From Bacteroidota bacterium (lineage in GTDB: Bacteria; Bacteroidota; Ignavibacteria; Kryptoniales; JAKASW01): a stretch of DNA of 64,000 nt. Where the stretch lies: positions 31,367 through 95,366 of the forward strand of contig JAJYIT010000015.1 of the NCBI GenBank assembly GCA_021789975.1, given 5' to 3'. Position numbers and translations under genes: made by a program. This document shows positions 43,319-51,915 of this stretch, piece by piece (position 1 is the stretch's first letter; every line of letters begins with the position of its first letter). A model generated the notes under the pieces. It was not told the origin of the DNA, ran no database searches, and saw only the letters and a list, made by a program, of their open reading frames with translations.

Positions 43319-45004
43319 TTATCTCATCTCTATGTAACCGCACGGACAGTTTTCCGCGCACTTCTTGCAACCGATACAAAAATCGAGCTTAAATTTGTAC
43401 GTCTGGTATTTCGTCACGGACTTCACGATCACCTGGTCCTGGCAGTAACTCCAGCAGGTCCCACAGTCGAAGCACGATCCACAGCTCATGCACCTCTTGG
43501 CCTCGTCAAGGGCTTGCGGCTCCGTCAAGGTTGAAGTGATTTCGAGGTCAATGTTCGCCACTCTCTCCTCAGGTGATCTCATCGAAGCTTCATTGCGAAG
43601 CTTGTTTTCGTAGTAGCTCAGGATAATCTTATCGTGGGTAATGACCGGCTGCTTCTGTTCAGGAACAGGCTGAATATTCTGGAGGCTATTGTGAATGGCT
43701 TCAGCCGCTCTTCTTCCCTGAAAAATCGCGATAGTCACCAGCCCCAACTCCAAATCATCACCGCCGGCATACGTGTTTGGAATCTTCGTCGCGCCAGTTT
43801 CATCGGTCTTTATCCATTCCTTCCCATCATGGAGCAGGTCGAGTCCGGCAAAGTCCGGTTCCTGACTAATGGCGGCGATTACCGTCGAGGCATCTAGGAA
43901 GAAATAAGAATCGGGGATCGGAACGGGCCGGCGCCGGCCGGACGCATCGGGTTCCCCGAGCTCCATGCGCTGGCACTTCATCTTCGTCACCCGGTCGCCG
44001 CTTCTTTCGAAATCGGAGGGTGCCGCAAGAAATTCAAATCTGATCCCCTCCTCTTCGGCACCGACAATCTCCTCCTTCACGGCAGGCATCTCGTTTCTGG
44101 TCCTGCGGTAAACAAGCGTAACATCGGCACCGAGTCTCTTCGACACCCGTGCCGCATCTATCGCCGTATCTCCACCTCCTACTACCAGTACTTTGTCCCC
44201 AACCTGGACGGACTCACCGGAGTTGACTCTGTTCAAAAACTCAGTACCCGTGAAAACGTTGGATGCAGCTTCGTTCTGAACACCGAGCGCCTTCCCTTTG
44301 TGTGCTCCGATACCGACGAAGATCACGTCGTAATTCTTCTGCAATTCGTCGTAGGGGAGCTCTCTTCCGACTGCCGTATTGCATTTGATTTCCACTCCAA
44401 GTTCTGTAATCCGCTGAATCTCTTTGTCAAGAACATCGACAGGCAGCCGGTAATTCGGTATTCCATACCTCAGCATACCCCCCGGTTTGCTGAAGGCCTC
44501 GTAAATTGTCACGGTGTATCCTCTCCTGGCAAGCTGGTAAGCACACGACAACCCTGCCGGCCCCGAACCGATCACCGCAATCTTTTGCGGGTAAGTTGTA
44601 TCAGAAATCTTCTTTAACTTAAAGCCGTTCGAGAGAGCGAAGTCCCCCACAAAGCGCTCAAGACTGTTTATCCCGGCAGCACTATCCTTATGTCCCCTGT
44701 TGCATTCATCTTCACACGGATGGGGACAAACTCTTCCGCAAGTTGCCGGCAAAGGATTCTTCTCTGCCAGTATCTCCCATGCATCTCGAAAAGCTTGCGC
44801 AGGCGGGATTCCCAGATCTTGTGCATGACTGATGGTTGTGAGGAATTCCCTTATGTTTGTGCCGTTCGGACATCCGTTTGAGCAAGGTGGTGTTTTCAAA
44901 ACCTGGACAGGCCGCAACGATGAAGTCTCGAGCGAAGACGCACCTGCCGAGTATGACCGCAGACCTCCTATTCCTTTTGAAACCTTCTTAACTACTTTTG
45001 CCAT
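43319..45004 (-). CDS. dsrL: DsrL-type NAD(P)H:DsrAB oxidoreductase (GltD-like Fe-S flavoprotein)
   Basis: Cytoplasmic flavoprotein, 561 residues. Layout: N-terminal Cys-rich GltD-like domain (CSNGCPNG, CGRVCPHPCEDECNRG); FAD fold IAVIGSGPAGLSCAYQLARRGY; NAD(P) fold VLVVGGGDTAIDAARVSKRLGA with YRRTRNEMPA; C-terminal ferredoxin part with the Cys-dense CMSCGSCFDCGTCWSYC and CIGCKKCAENCPCG. DsrL passes electrons between NAD(P)H and DsrAB. It is best known from sulfur oxidisers (longer, about 655 aa), with a reductive-side class (DsrL-2). Its place among dsrD, dsrN and dsrC suggests the reductive class. A plain GltD/NfnB-like enzyme is the alternative. Confidence 0.82.
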   Translation of the reverse strand: MAKVVKKVSKGIGGLRSYSAGASSLETSSLRPVQVLKTPPCSNGCPNGTNIREFLTTISHAQDLGIPPAQAFRDAWEILAEKNPLPATCGRVCPHPCEDECNRGHKDSAAGINSLERFVGDFALSNGFKLKKISDTTYPQKIAVIGSGPAGLSCAYQLARRGYTVTIYEAFSKPGGMLRYGIPNYRLPVDVLDKEIQRITELGVEIKCNTAVGRELPYDELQKNYDVIFVGIGAHKGKALGVQNEAASNVFTGTEFLNRVNSGESVQVGDKVLVVGGGDTAIDAARVSKRLGADVTLVYRRTRNEMPAVKEEIVGAEEEGIRFEFLAAPSDFERSGDRVTKMKCQRMELGEPDASGRRRPVPIPDSYFFLDASTVIAAISQEPDFAGLDLLHDGKEWIKTDETGATKIPNTYAGGDDLELGLVTIAIFQGRRAAEAIHNSLQNIQPVPEQKQPVITHDKIILSYYENKLRNEASMRSPEERVANIDLEITSTLTEPQALDEAKRCMSCGSCFDCGTCWSYCQDQVIVKSVTKYQTYKFKLDFCIGCKKCAENCPCGYIEMR

Positions 45005-45007
45005 TTA

Positions 45008-46447
45008 TTATCCTTCAACCGAAAGAAGAAGATTCTTCTCACTTTTATGCGCCTTATAACTCATCGCGTTCTTGACCAAACTACCTGCCCACTGAGATGT
45101 TGCCAGTGCATGAATGTGGGTATAGGTAGCAAAGACATTGTTGTATGAGATGCCATCGCGCCGGTCGAAGCAACCGGCGCCGCGCGAGACGGAAAGGCAT
45201 GTCTTAACGTCCTCATCGCGCCCGACTATATTCGAATAATGGAACTCATGACCTCTGATCGTAGATCCCCTCTCGAAGAATGCGTTCGCTTCATCTACAA
45301 CTGCTTCGGTATATCCGTGACCCTGTGGTCTCTCTAGCATGCGAACCTTAATCGGAAGGACCCCCGACATATCGTACTCCTTTTCCTTCCTTTCCAGGCT
45401 TCTGGCCAGGTAGATCAGTCCGCCGCATTCCGCATAAATCGGCATGCCATCTTCAGATGCTTTCCTGACTGCGGACATCATCTCCCTGTTCGAGACGAGC
45501 GAAGTCAGGTACAGCTCAGGAAAACCGCCTCCGATGTATAGCGCATCCACATCGTCAGGAAGCACTTCTCGAGAGGGCGAAACAGGAATTATTTCTGCTC
45601 CGGCCGCCAGCAGCATTTCCAGATTCTCAGGATAGTAGAATGAAAATGATTCATCTTTGAAGTATGCTATCCTGACAGATTTAGAGTCGGCCCCATTCAC
45701 TTGATTGAAAGACTCATAATGGGACGAAGAGCCTTCCTCTATCCGCGGTGAAATTCCGGCAACATTCAAAAGTGCAGACACATCGGCATTCTCTTCGACG
45801 ACACGCTTCGCTGCTTCAAGAAAAGTCAGGCCGGGTCGGAATTCGCCTGGTGTCACAAGGCCGAGATGCCTTGTAGGCAACACAGAATCTCCACGCAGCT
45901 TCGGAATTGCCCCCAGAACGGGCACTCCGGTTGAATCCTCAATTGCTTCCTTCACAACTCGGACGTGGCGCTCGTTCGCAACATTATTCAGAATAACCCC
46001 GGCGATTCTCACTTCCGGGTCTAGTCTCACACATCCGAGGACGGAAGCAGCGGCCGTTCTTGTGACCTTCGATACGTTGAGAACAATGATAACCGGCGCA
46101 TGGAGAAGCTTGGCTAGCTCAGCCGTGCTATGAGTTCCGCTGCTATCTACACCATCAAAAAGGCCTCTGTTCCCTTCAATAACGGACAGATCCGCCCCAG
46201 TTGCATTCCTTTGGAATGATTGCGTCACCGTTTCAACTCCCATAAGGTGAGTATCGAGATTTCGCGCGGGCCGGCCGGAAGCGAGCGTCAGCCATGCAGC
46301 ATCTATGTAGTCCGGACCTTTCTTGAAAGCGGAAACCCTCAGCCCTCTGCTCCTAAGAGCAGAGAGCAACCCACACGATACCAGAGTCTTGCCGGAATCG
46401 CCCGACAAACCGGCAATCACTATTCGAGGGAAATTAGTCGGATGCAT
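45008..46447 (-). CDS. dsrN: Cobyrinate a,c-diamide synthase-like sirohaem amidase
   Basis: Glutamine-dependent amidotransferase of the CbiA family, 479 residues from ATG 46447 (GTG 46456 is the alternative). The ATP-binding N-domain is RIVIAGLSGDSGKTLVSCGLLSALRSRG. The C-terminal glutaminase domain has the Cys nucleophile in IYAECGGLIYLARSL and GGGFPELY. In the dsrABDN order such proteins are named DsrN and are thought to amidate sirohaem for DsrAB. A cobalamin role is possible, but no other cobalamin gene is nearby except the shared methyltransferase. Confidence 0.9.
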   Translation of the reverse strand: MHPTNFPRIVIAGLSGDSGKTLVSCGLLSALRSRGLRVSAFKKGPDYIDAAWLTLASGRPARNLDTHLMGVETVTQSFQRNATGADLSVIEGNRGLFDGVDSSGTHSTAELAKLLHAPVIIVLNVSKVTRTAAASVLGCVRLDPEVRIAGVILNNVANERHVRVVKEAIEDSTGVPVLGAIPKLRGDSVLPTRHLGLVTPGEFRPGLTFLEAAKRVVEENADVSALLNVAGISPRIEEGSSSHYESFNQVNGADSKSVRIAYFKDESFSFYYPENLEMLLAAGAEIIPVSPSREVLPDDVDALYIGGGFPELYLTSLVSNREMMSAVRKASEDGMPIYAECGGLIYLARSLERKEKEYDMSGVLPIKVRMLERPQGHGYTEAVVDEANAFFERGSTIRGHEFHYSNIVGRDEDVKTCLSVSRGAGCFDRRDGISYNNVFATYTHIHALATSQWAGSLVKNAMSYKAHKSEKNLLLSVEG

Positions 46448-46454
46448 GCTCTTC

Positions 46455-46500
46455 ACACTGGATACTTGATTCTCGATGCCGGACGATCGATACCCGGTGT
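46455..46500. repeat. Degenerate spacer repeat, copy B (dsrN-dsrD gap)
   Basis: On the plus strand the spacer reads ACTGGATACTTGATTCTCG followed by ATGCCGGACGATCGATACCC. A related set of words (CATCCAGTATCCGGC) follows in inverted order near 46520, so the two can pair partly. The words match copy A in the qmoA spacer. The relation is by eye; no function is assigned. Confidence 0.35.
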
Positions 46501-46545
46501 GTCAATCGAATCCAACATCCAGTATCCGGCAGCCGGAATCCAAAT

Positions 46546-46794
46546 TTAGTTTTCAGCGCCTTCCCTATGCGGAATTTCTATGAAGCTACCGCCAAAATAG
46601 GTGTAGACGCATTTCCCGTTTTCAATCAAATCTCTGATCGCGGCTTTCGTCAGGTCTTTGTTGCACCTGTCTCCGAACAACTCGGTGACAGCCTTCGTCA
46701 GGTCGGTGGCTTTCCACTTCTTCTGACCCATACTGTCTTTTATCATCTTGTACATCGCATCAGAGACTTCCTGAACCGTCACTTGCTCAGCCAT
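46546..46794 (-). CDS. dsrD: DsrD, DsrAB-associated winged-helix protein
   Basis: Small cytoplasmic protein, 82 residues from ATG 46794, which follows GGGAGGTAAACTTC. An upstream in-frame start at 46818 is less likely because this ribosome site fits the later ATG. Recognisable parts are KMIKDSMGQKKWKATDLTKAV, CNKDLTKAAIRDLIENGKCVY and YFGGSFIEIP. DsrD is an activator of sulfite reduction by DsrAB and is a marker of the reductive pathway. It lies between dsrB and dsrN. Confidence 0.93.
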   Translation of the reverse strand: MAEQVTVQEVSDAMYKMIKDSMGQKKWKATDLTKAVTELFGDRCNKDLTKAAIRDLIENGKCVYTYFGGSFIEIPHREGAEN

Positions 46795-46962
46795 GAAGTT
46801 TACCTCCCGCTGCGGCAAGACCGCAGCAATATTGCATCAAGCTCCAATTCTCAACTTCCGTACATTTTGCAAATCTCAAAAACAGAAAGTGCTGATGCCT
46901 TTGGATATGGAGATTGGCTCCCGGAATTTTCTTGAAGCTTGGATCTTGGAAATTCATAAGAT

Positions 46963-48051
46963 CTAGTAAGTCAAATGTGTGGAACGTTTAAAAGTCGTTC
47001 CCGCATGTTTGAAATCATCAATGTGAACCTTTTCAAAAGGAATGCCAGTCATTTCAAAGAACCTCGGCCACCCAATGCGATTTATCCACTCGCCCATTCG
47101 TTCATATTTTCTTGCGTTGCGGGCCCAAACTTCGACAAGGTTTCTCACAGCCTCAACAACCTCGGGCCACCTCGGTGGATTGTTCGGGATGAATGGGATT
47201 GCGAGCTTCGAAAACATCGGTTCGCTTCTGGCATTTGAGACTTTTCCTCCGACCCAGATTGAGACACCATCGTTCAATGGATCGTTAATCGGCATCGCGG
47301 GGCAAACTGTGAAGCAGTTCGCACAGAACATGCATCTCTCTTCAATGACTTCCACCGATGGCTGGCCATCGACTGTTACAGGTCTGACTGCCGCCGTCGG
47401 ACATGCCGATACGACAGATGGGATTTCACAGGTGGCTTTCAACCTGTCACGATTAACCTTCGGCGGACGCCTGTGGATTCCGAGAATCGCAATGTCCGAA
47501 CAGTGGACTGCACCGCACATATTCAGGCAGCATGCAAGGGCTATCCGCAGTTTCGCGGGCAGCTTCATTTCGGTGAAGTACAGTATCAGATCGTCCATTA
47601 CCGCTTTGACAACTCCCGATGCGTCTGTGGCCGATGAGTGACAATGGACCCATCCCTGTGTATGCACGATGCTCGAAATTGAATTCGCCATTCCACCGAC
47701 CGGATGCCCGAGAGCGTCGAGAGCTCTTATCAACGGATCGATCTTCGATTCATCGGTCAGAAGAAACTCGACATTGTGACGACTTGTGAACCTCAGATAT
47801 CCGTTACAATACTTGTCCGCCAAGTCCGCATACGCCCTGATTTTGTCGATACTCAAAAGCCTGGGCGATCCTGCGCGCACCGTATAGAGTCTGGCACCCG
47901 TTTCCGATACCGTAACCATGACGCCGGGTTTCAATACTTCATGATACTTCCATTTGCCGTAATTCTCTTTGATGATCGGAGGAAGAAATTTCTCGTAATG
48001 TGGCGGACCGATATCTGTTTTTCTCTTCTGTTTCGGTTGAACTTCAGGCAT
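46963..48051 (-). CDS. dsrB: Dissimilatory sulfite reductase, beta subunit
   Basis: Sirohaem/[4Fe-4S]-bearing subunit of DsrAB, 362 residues from ATG 48051 ([19 protein letters not shown]). The longer open frame to 48249 runs inside dsrA and is rejected. Key parts are [12 protein letters not shown], the sirohaem-cluster region [19 protein letters not shown], and the ferredoxin insert [18 protein letters not shown]. The end [20 protein letters not shown] is typical. The start overlaps dsrA by 8 bases, so the two are coupled. Confidence 0.97.
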   Translation of the reverse strand: MPEVQPKQKRKTDIGPPHYEKFLPPIIKENYGKWKYHEVLKPGVMVTVSETGARLYTVRAGSPRLLSIDKIRAYADLADKYCNGYLRFTSRHNVEFLLTDESKIDPLIRALDALGHPVGGMANSISSIVHTQGWVHCHSSATDASGVVKAVMDDLILYFTEMKLPAKLRIALACCLNMCGAVHCSDIAILGIHRRPPKVNRDRLKATCEIPSVVSACPTAAVRPVTVDGQPSVEVIEERCMFCANCFTVCPAMPINDPLNDGVSIWVGGKVSNARSEPMFSKLAIPFIPNNPPRWPEVVEAVRNLVEVWARNARKYERMGEWINRIGWPRFFEMTGIPFEKVHIDDFKHAGTTFKRSTHLTY

Positions 48052-49252
48052 TTTTGTTATCCTCCGAATCTTCTTCAAAGTATTCTTCGTAGAACACGTA
48101 TGGGTTTTCTCTTGGATGAGCGACCATCTCAGGAGTAGGCTCGACTCCGATTGCTTCGAGGAAATTACCCATCCCGATTCGCTGTATGAACTCGCCGACT
48201 CTCTCCCGATTCTTGCCGTTCTCTGCCCACAGCTCGTGAATTTTTTCAACGAGGTCCGTCAGCTCTTTGTATGGCGGCACGAGTTTGATAAATGGAATCA
48301 GCACCGACGATAGCAGCGCACCTTCGACGATCGGTGCCTTTGCGCCGATAAGTATGCATGCTCCCCGATCTTTGCCGGGTGCGAGCGCTTTCGGCATTGC
48401 ATTGATGCAGTGCATGCACTTGACGCAGGCCTTGTTGTCGATCTTGATCTTCTTGCCGTCCCATTCCATACATTTGGCAGGGCAGTTGCCGACGACGTCT
48501 TTCTGAATGTCCACGCCCGACTTTGCGTATTCCGTGACCGCGGCCTCGTCGACCTGAATATCGTCCCTCCAGGTTCCGATAATCGACATGTCGGACCGAG
48601 CGATGGCTGCGACGCAATCGTTGGGGCAACCTGACATCTTGAACTTCCACTTATAGGGAAAAGCAGGTCTATGAAGCTCGTCCTGGTAGTGCATCGTCAG
48701 GAAATATGTGAGAGCCATGGTATCATAGCACGCCCATTCGCAGCGGGCCATACCGCAGCAGCAGCTCGGAGTTCTGACATCGGAACCTGATCCTCCAAGA
48801 TCAAATCCGAGGTCGGTAAGCTCATTGAACGTAGGCTCAAGCTCATCAGTCTTTGTTCCCAAGAAAACCAAATCGCCGGTCGACCCATGCATGTTAGTCA
48901 ATCCCGATCCGTGCTTCTCCCAAATATCACAAAGCTTTCTAAGTACGTCCGAGGTGTAAAACCAGCCCGCAGGCTGATTTATGCGAATAGTATGGAAATG
49001 AGAAACGTTCGGGAACTCCTCCGGCAAATCGGAATATCTGCCGATGATTCCTCCGCCGTATCCGAGAACTCCAACGATGCCCCCGTGTTTCCAATGGCTA
49101 ATCTTGTCCTCGTACGAGCGCTCCAACTGTCCGAGTAGATCATTAGCCATCGGGTTCTTTTCGGCAGCAGTCTTTATTTCCTTGACGAAACTCGGCCACG
49201 AACCCTTCTCAAGTTCATCAAGTTGTGGAGTGCTTCTTTTCTTTTCAGCCAT
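48044..49252 (-). CDS. dsrA: Dissimilatory sulfite reductase, alpha subunit
   Basis: Partner of DsrB in the alpha2beta2 sulfite reductase, cytoplasmic, 402 residues. The sirohaem-cluster cysteines are in [13 protein letters not shown] (about 164-175) and SGCPNDC (about 207-213). The ferredoxin insert has CPAKC and CVKCMHC (about 257-282). [13 protein letters not shown] and [12 protein letters not shown] are conserved. Ribosome site AAAGGAGCTAAG precedes ATG 49252. It is first in the dsr run, 290 bases after the transposase-derived gene. Confidence 0.98.
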   Translation of the reverse strand: MAEKKRSTPQLDELEKGSWPSFVKEIKTAAEKNPMANDLLGQLERSYEDKISHWKHGGIVGVLGYGGGIIGRYSDLPEEFPNVSHFHTIRINQPAGWFYTSDVLRKLCDIWEKHGSGLTNMHGSTGDLVFLGTKTDELEPTFNELTDLGFDLGGSGSDVRTPSCCCGMARCEWACYDTMALTYFLTMHYQDELHRPAFPYKWKFKMSGCPNDCVAAIARSDMSIIGTWRDDIQVDEAAVTEYAKSGVDIQKDVVGNCPAKCMEWDGKKIKIDNKACVKCMHCINAMPKALAPGKDRGACILIGAKAPIVEGALLSSVLIPFIKLVPPYKELTDLVEKIHELWAENGKNRERVGEFIQRIGMGNFLEAIGVEPTPEMVAHPRENPYVFYEEYFEEDSEDNKNA

Positions 49253-49544
49253 CTTAGCTCCTTTGATTCTTGGGCTTATGTCTACACTCAGGTTCTAAAT
49301 CTCGTTAAGAACATAAACCTGACCAGCCGGAGAGACAAGAAACGGCAAGGTTTCTGTATTCTGTGTGTTGAAACAAGTGACTTAAATCGATGAAGTCCGT
49401 CGGGGAGGCAGACCTACGACTGTACCATGACGCTGATCGACACGCCCTGTGAAGTCGTCATCCTCACTTTCACCTTGCTGTCACAACGAGAGGGGCGGGT
49501 GCCCCTCTCGTATTCCAAAAACCGGAATGAAGATCAGCAGCGGC
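49253..49544 (-). promoter_or_regulatory. Upstream region of dsrA with a terminator-like hairpin of the preceding gene
   Basis: This 292-base gap must hold the dsrA promoter if the dsr run is transcribed on its own. Near the distal end (49487-49510) is a 10-bp perfect stem, CGAGAGGGGC and GCCCCTCTCG with loop GGGT. It lies about 35 bases after the stop of the transposase-derived gene and probably ends that transcript, although its T-tract is weak (TTGTGA). No promoter boxes can be named with confidence. Confidence 0.5.
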
Positions 49545-50837
49545 TTAGTCTAGAAAGGAATTTCCCAGCGGTATCTGAAGTGAGCGCACCGCGAGCTCTA
49601 TGACGAACGCGTGCATCTCGGGACTGTCGAACGAAAGATCAAGGGGTTTCGGCGGAGTACCGCAATTGAAATTTTTGAAATGCGTTTCATGTGGGTGTTG
49701 TAGATAAAGAGAAAGTCTGCTGAATCCAATCGGGATTGGCTCCAGCATCCACCATGCTATCCATCCGTTTATGATGGGGTACGGATCGTACTTGATCATG
49801 TGGAATCTGTGAAATCGTTCTTCGAACGCAGCGAGCAATCCCTCGAATCGAACAGACGATTTCAGATTTATCCTTTCCTGAAGTCGTCTAATGAAGTATT
49901 CCTTCGAATTGAGAACAATCTGCCTCATTCTCTTGTCTTTGAATATGACCAGATGATCCTCGAGCCGGCATCCGCCGTCGCTCGTCTTTCCCTCCAGCGC
50001 TTCGCGGATCAATCTTAAACCGTCATTCGAGTGGAGGACAGCATCTTTCAAGTTACGATCATAACACGTTCTGGTGAAATGATGAAGCGTCGTGGAATAG
50101 GGGAACACTATCTTGAGGGCATCTTCTATGGACTTGAATCCATATGACATGAAAGTTGGACAGACGTATCCCCGGCAATTCATTCTATCCAGCAGCGTCA
50201 GCCAGATGGCTTCGGAATCGCTTTCACCGATTTCAAATCCAAGGACCACGGTTGAGAGAGCATCGATAGCGAGAGCCAGAAACATCGAATGTTCTTCACT
50301 GTCGCCTTCACTTGCTTTGAACTTATGCCCCACAAGATGGATCAGGCGCGATTCATGTTTGTCGCTGCACGCATCAAGATACTCCTCCCACGAACAGCAA
50401 CCTGACAAATACTCACGTACTTTCTGGTTGATCCTGATTGGCGAGCTCTTGTAAAGGGACCGGAGTTCACGACATGTGCTGCCTTTCAAATACGCCTCGG
50501 CCACTTCAGCCAGATTGGGATTGGACTTGTTGGAGCAATTCTTCACCCACGTCCTGTTGCAGCTAACGCATCTGTATCTCGGATTGCTTGCGGAAGTCTT
50601 CCCGTGCCTTACAATATCTCTCCCATGACAAAACGGGCATGTCAAAACCTCAGAATGACTGTGACACACACTTTCGATCTGGTTGATCGATTCTTTGGAT
50701 ACCTCTATTTTGTTGAGGAGAGTTTCGCCCCATAAATTCCTGTCGCCAGGCAAAAAACGCCCTATCTTGTGAGGCGAAAATACCCCACTTTCTAACTCTT
50801 TTTCCGACTGCCCAATATCAAATCGTTTTCTCGGCAT
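49545..50837 (-). CDS. Transposase-derived protein with zinc ribbon and altered DDE site
   Basis: A 430-residue protein. The N-terminal zinc ribbon is C67-C70/C90-C93 (CPFCHGRDIVRHGKTSASNP, then YRCVSCNRTW), as in IS1/IS1595-type transposases, followed by a helix-turn-helix-like part. The catalytic-type domain starts with D192 (FLALAIDALSTVVLGFEIG). At the second Asp (normally SDG) the sequence is MSYGFKSIEDAL, with Tyr232 in its place. No terminal inverted repeats or target duplication were noticed. It may be a dead transposon gene or a domesticated DNA-binding protein placed before dsrA. Confidence 0.7.
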   Translation of the reverse strand: MPRKRFDIGQSEKELESGVFSPHKIGRFLPGDRNLWGETLLNKIEVSKESINQIESVCHSHSEVLTCPFCHGRDIVRHGKTSASNPRYRCVSCNRTWVKNCSNKSNPNLAEVAEAYLKGSTCRELRSLYKSSPIRINQKVREYLSGCCSWEEYLDACSDKHESRLIHLVGHKFKASEGDSEEHSMFLALAIDALSTVVLGFEIGESDSEAIWLTLLDRMNCRGYVCPTFMSYGFKSIEDALKIVFPYSTTLHHFTRTCYDRNLKDAVLHSNDGLRLIREALEGKTSDGGCRLEDHLVIFKDKRMRQIVLNSKEYFIRRLQERINLKSSVRFEGLLAAFEERFHRFHMIKYDPYPIINGWIAWWMLEPIPIGFSRLSLYLQHPHETHFKNFNCGTPPKPLDLSFDSPEMHAFVIELAVRSLQIPLGNSFLD

Positions 50838-50978
50838 ATTCTTGAGCCTTTTTCTTCTCTTCCGCTAAATATGCCAATTCGTGTGCCGGACTCATGCCTG
50901 GATGGTCACACATGATCCACTTAGGGGTGCCCGAAAATCAACGCAGCCACGCCTTTGTTTTGCAGCGTCTGAAAGGAT

Positions 50979-51422
50979 TTATGCTCGCTTGCCGAACTCA
51001 GCCAGGCTGAGCTTCCATTCACCGCAGCACCAGCATACCTCAAAATGTCTGACGTAACTGCGAGCATCGATATGCTTCTCCCCCGTCGACTTACCTCCTG
51101 TGTTCGACGCCACCGATGCGAGACTTTTGAGAGTCAGGGATTCCGAATCTGACAGCCCACTCATTTCGACGACCAGGATATTCTCCGATGATTCTGTCAA
51201 ACGTATTCTAAATTGCAGCGCAGCCTCGTTCGGTCCCGGCTTTACCACATTCAAGAAAACAATATCGGGCCGTACCTCTTCTGCCAACTCAAGGGCAGAG
51301 GTAATATCAATTGGCGCGCGAGTTTTGGAATCGCCGAGTTCCCATGCTCTAATCAAGTATGACGCACCACCTTGCATATCTTCCCCCAACCAGCATTGCC
51401 CTTTATGCCAAGATGTTTCCAC
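50979..51422 (-). CDS. Divergent receiver-like protein lacking the phospho-Asp
   Basis: A 147-residue soluble protein. The middle part, DITSALELAEEVRPDIVFLNVVKPGPNEAALQF, resembles a receiver domain around its phosphorylation site, but the Asp is Asn58 (FLNV). ENILVVEMSGLSD would match the following strand with its switch residue. The N-terminus lacks a normal acidic pocket and the C-terminus carries an unusual CWCCGEW motif. It follows a genuine receiver gene by 41 bases. Function unknown; a phosphorylation-independent regulator is possible. Confidence 0.5.
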   Translation of the reverse strand: METSWHKGQCWLGEDMQGGASYLIRAWELGDSKTRAPIDITSALELAEEVRPDIVFLNVVKPGPNEAALQFRIRLTESSENILVVEMSGLSDSESLTLKSLASVASNTGGKSTGEKHIDARSYVRHFEVCWCCGEWKLSLAEFGKRA

Positions 51423-51463
51423 AATTCGTTTCAGAGGTATACTAATCGACGGAAATGTCCGCT

Positions 51464-51856
51464 CTATTTCTTCGCAGCTTTCAAGATTTCTTTGACCTTG
51501 GTGAGAAGCAAGTCCCTGTCGACAGGTTTTTCAAAGTATCCCTCCGGAGAATGAATTTGGTTGCGGTTATCCAAGAATCGTTTGAGATCAGATGAAACGC
51601 CTGTAATGACAATGACGGGGATCTTTCTTGTCGATTCCCCGCTCTGGAGTTCTCGCAACAGCTTGACTCCCGACTCTTCGGGCATTGATATGTCCAGGGT
51701 TATGACATCTGGACTGTCAGAGATTGCCCTCTTTAATCCCTCCCTACCGTTTTCAGCACACACGACTGCAAAATCATTATCGGCGAAGAAAGTGCTGAGA
51801 TATGTCAATACATCTTTCTCGTCGTCGATCACCAAAATTTTCTTCCTGTATTTCAT
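51464..51856 (-). CDS. Single-domain response regulator (receiver only)
   Basis: CheY-like protein, 130 residues. All receiver residues are present: acidic pocket VIDDEKD (11-15), D55 (VITLDISMPEESG), Thr in VIVITGVSSD, Lys in YFEKPVD. No output domain. It lies downstream of a CCG-protein/cytochrome b pair and is probably part of the signalling set with the kinase at 55384-56523. Confidence 0.9.
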   Translation of the reverse strand: MKYRKKILVIDDEKDVLTYLSTFFADNDFAVVCAENGREGLKRAISDSPDVITLDISMPEESGVKLLRELQSGESTRKIPVIVITGVSSDLKRFLDNRNQIHSPEGYFEKPVDRDLLLTKVKEILKAAKK

Positions 51857-51915
51857 ATCGTCACCTTAGTCTCTTAAACCCTGCGTCGAACATTTGCTGT
51901 AAGATAACCGGCAGA

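Noticed and set aside
47042..47641. A 199-codon plus-strand frame opposite dsrB
   Set aside because: Fully inside dsrB, no recognisable domain or ribosome site.
48052..48249. Longer dsrB start at 48249
   Set aside because: The extra 66 residues are the dsrA coding sequence read in another frame; ATG 48051 gives the normal DsrB N-terminus and an 8-base overlap.
42840..49252. Reading the dsr genes as a sulfur-oxidation (reverse Dsr) system because of dsrL
   Set aside because: dsrD is present, the order is dsrABDN, no dsrEFH is seen, and qmoABC with sat-aprBA match the reductive pathway. DsrAB phylogeny would be the decisive test.
49545..50837. Annotation as an intact insertion sequence
   Set aside because: No clear terminal inverted repeats or target-site duplication were seen, and the second catalytic Asp is replaced by Tyr. 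A short GGGTGCCC-like word on both sides (49497-49504, 50925-50932) is too weak.
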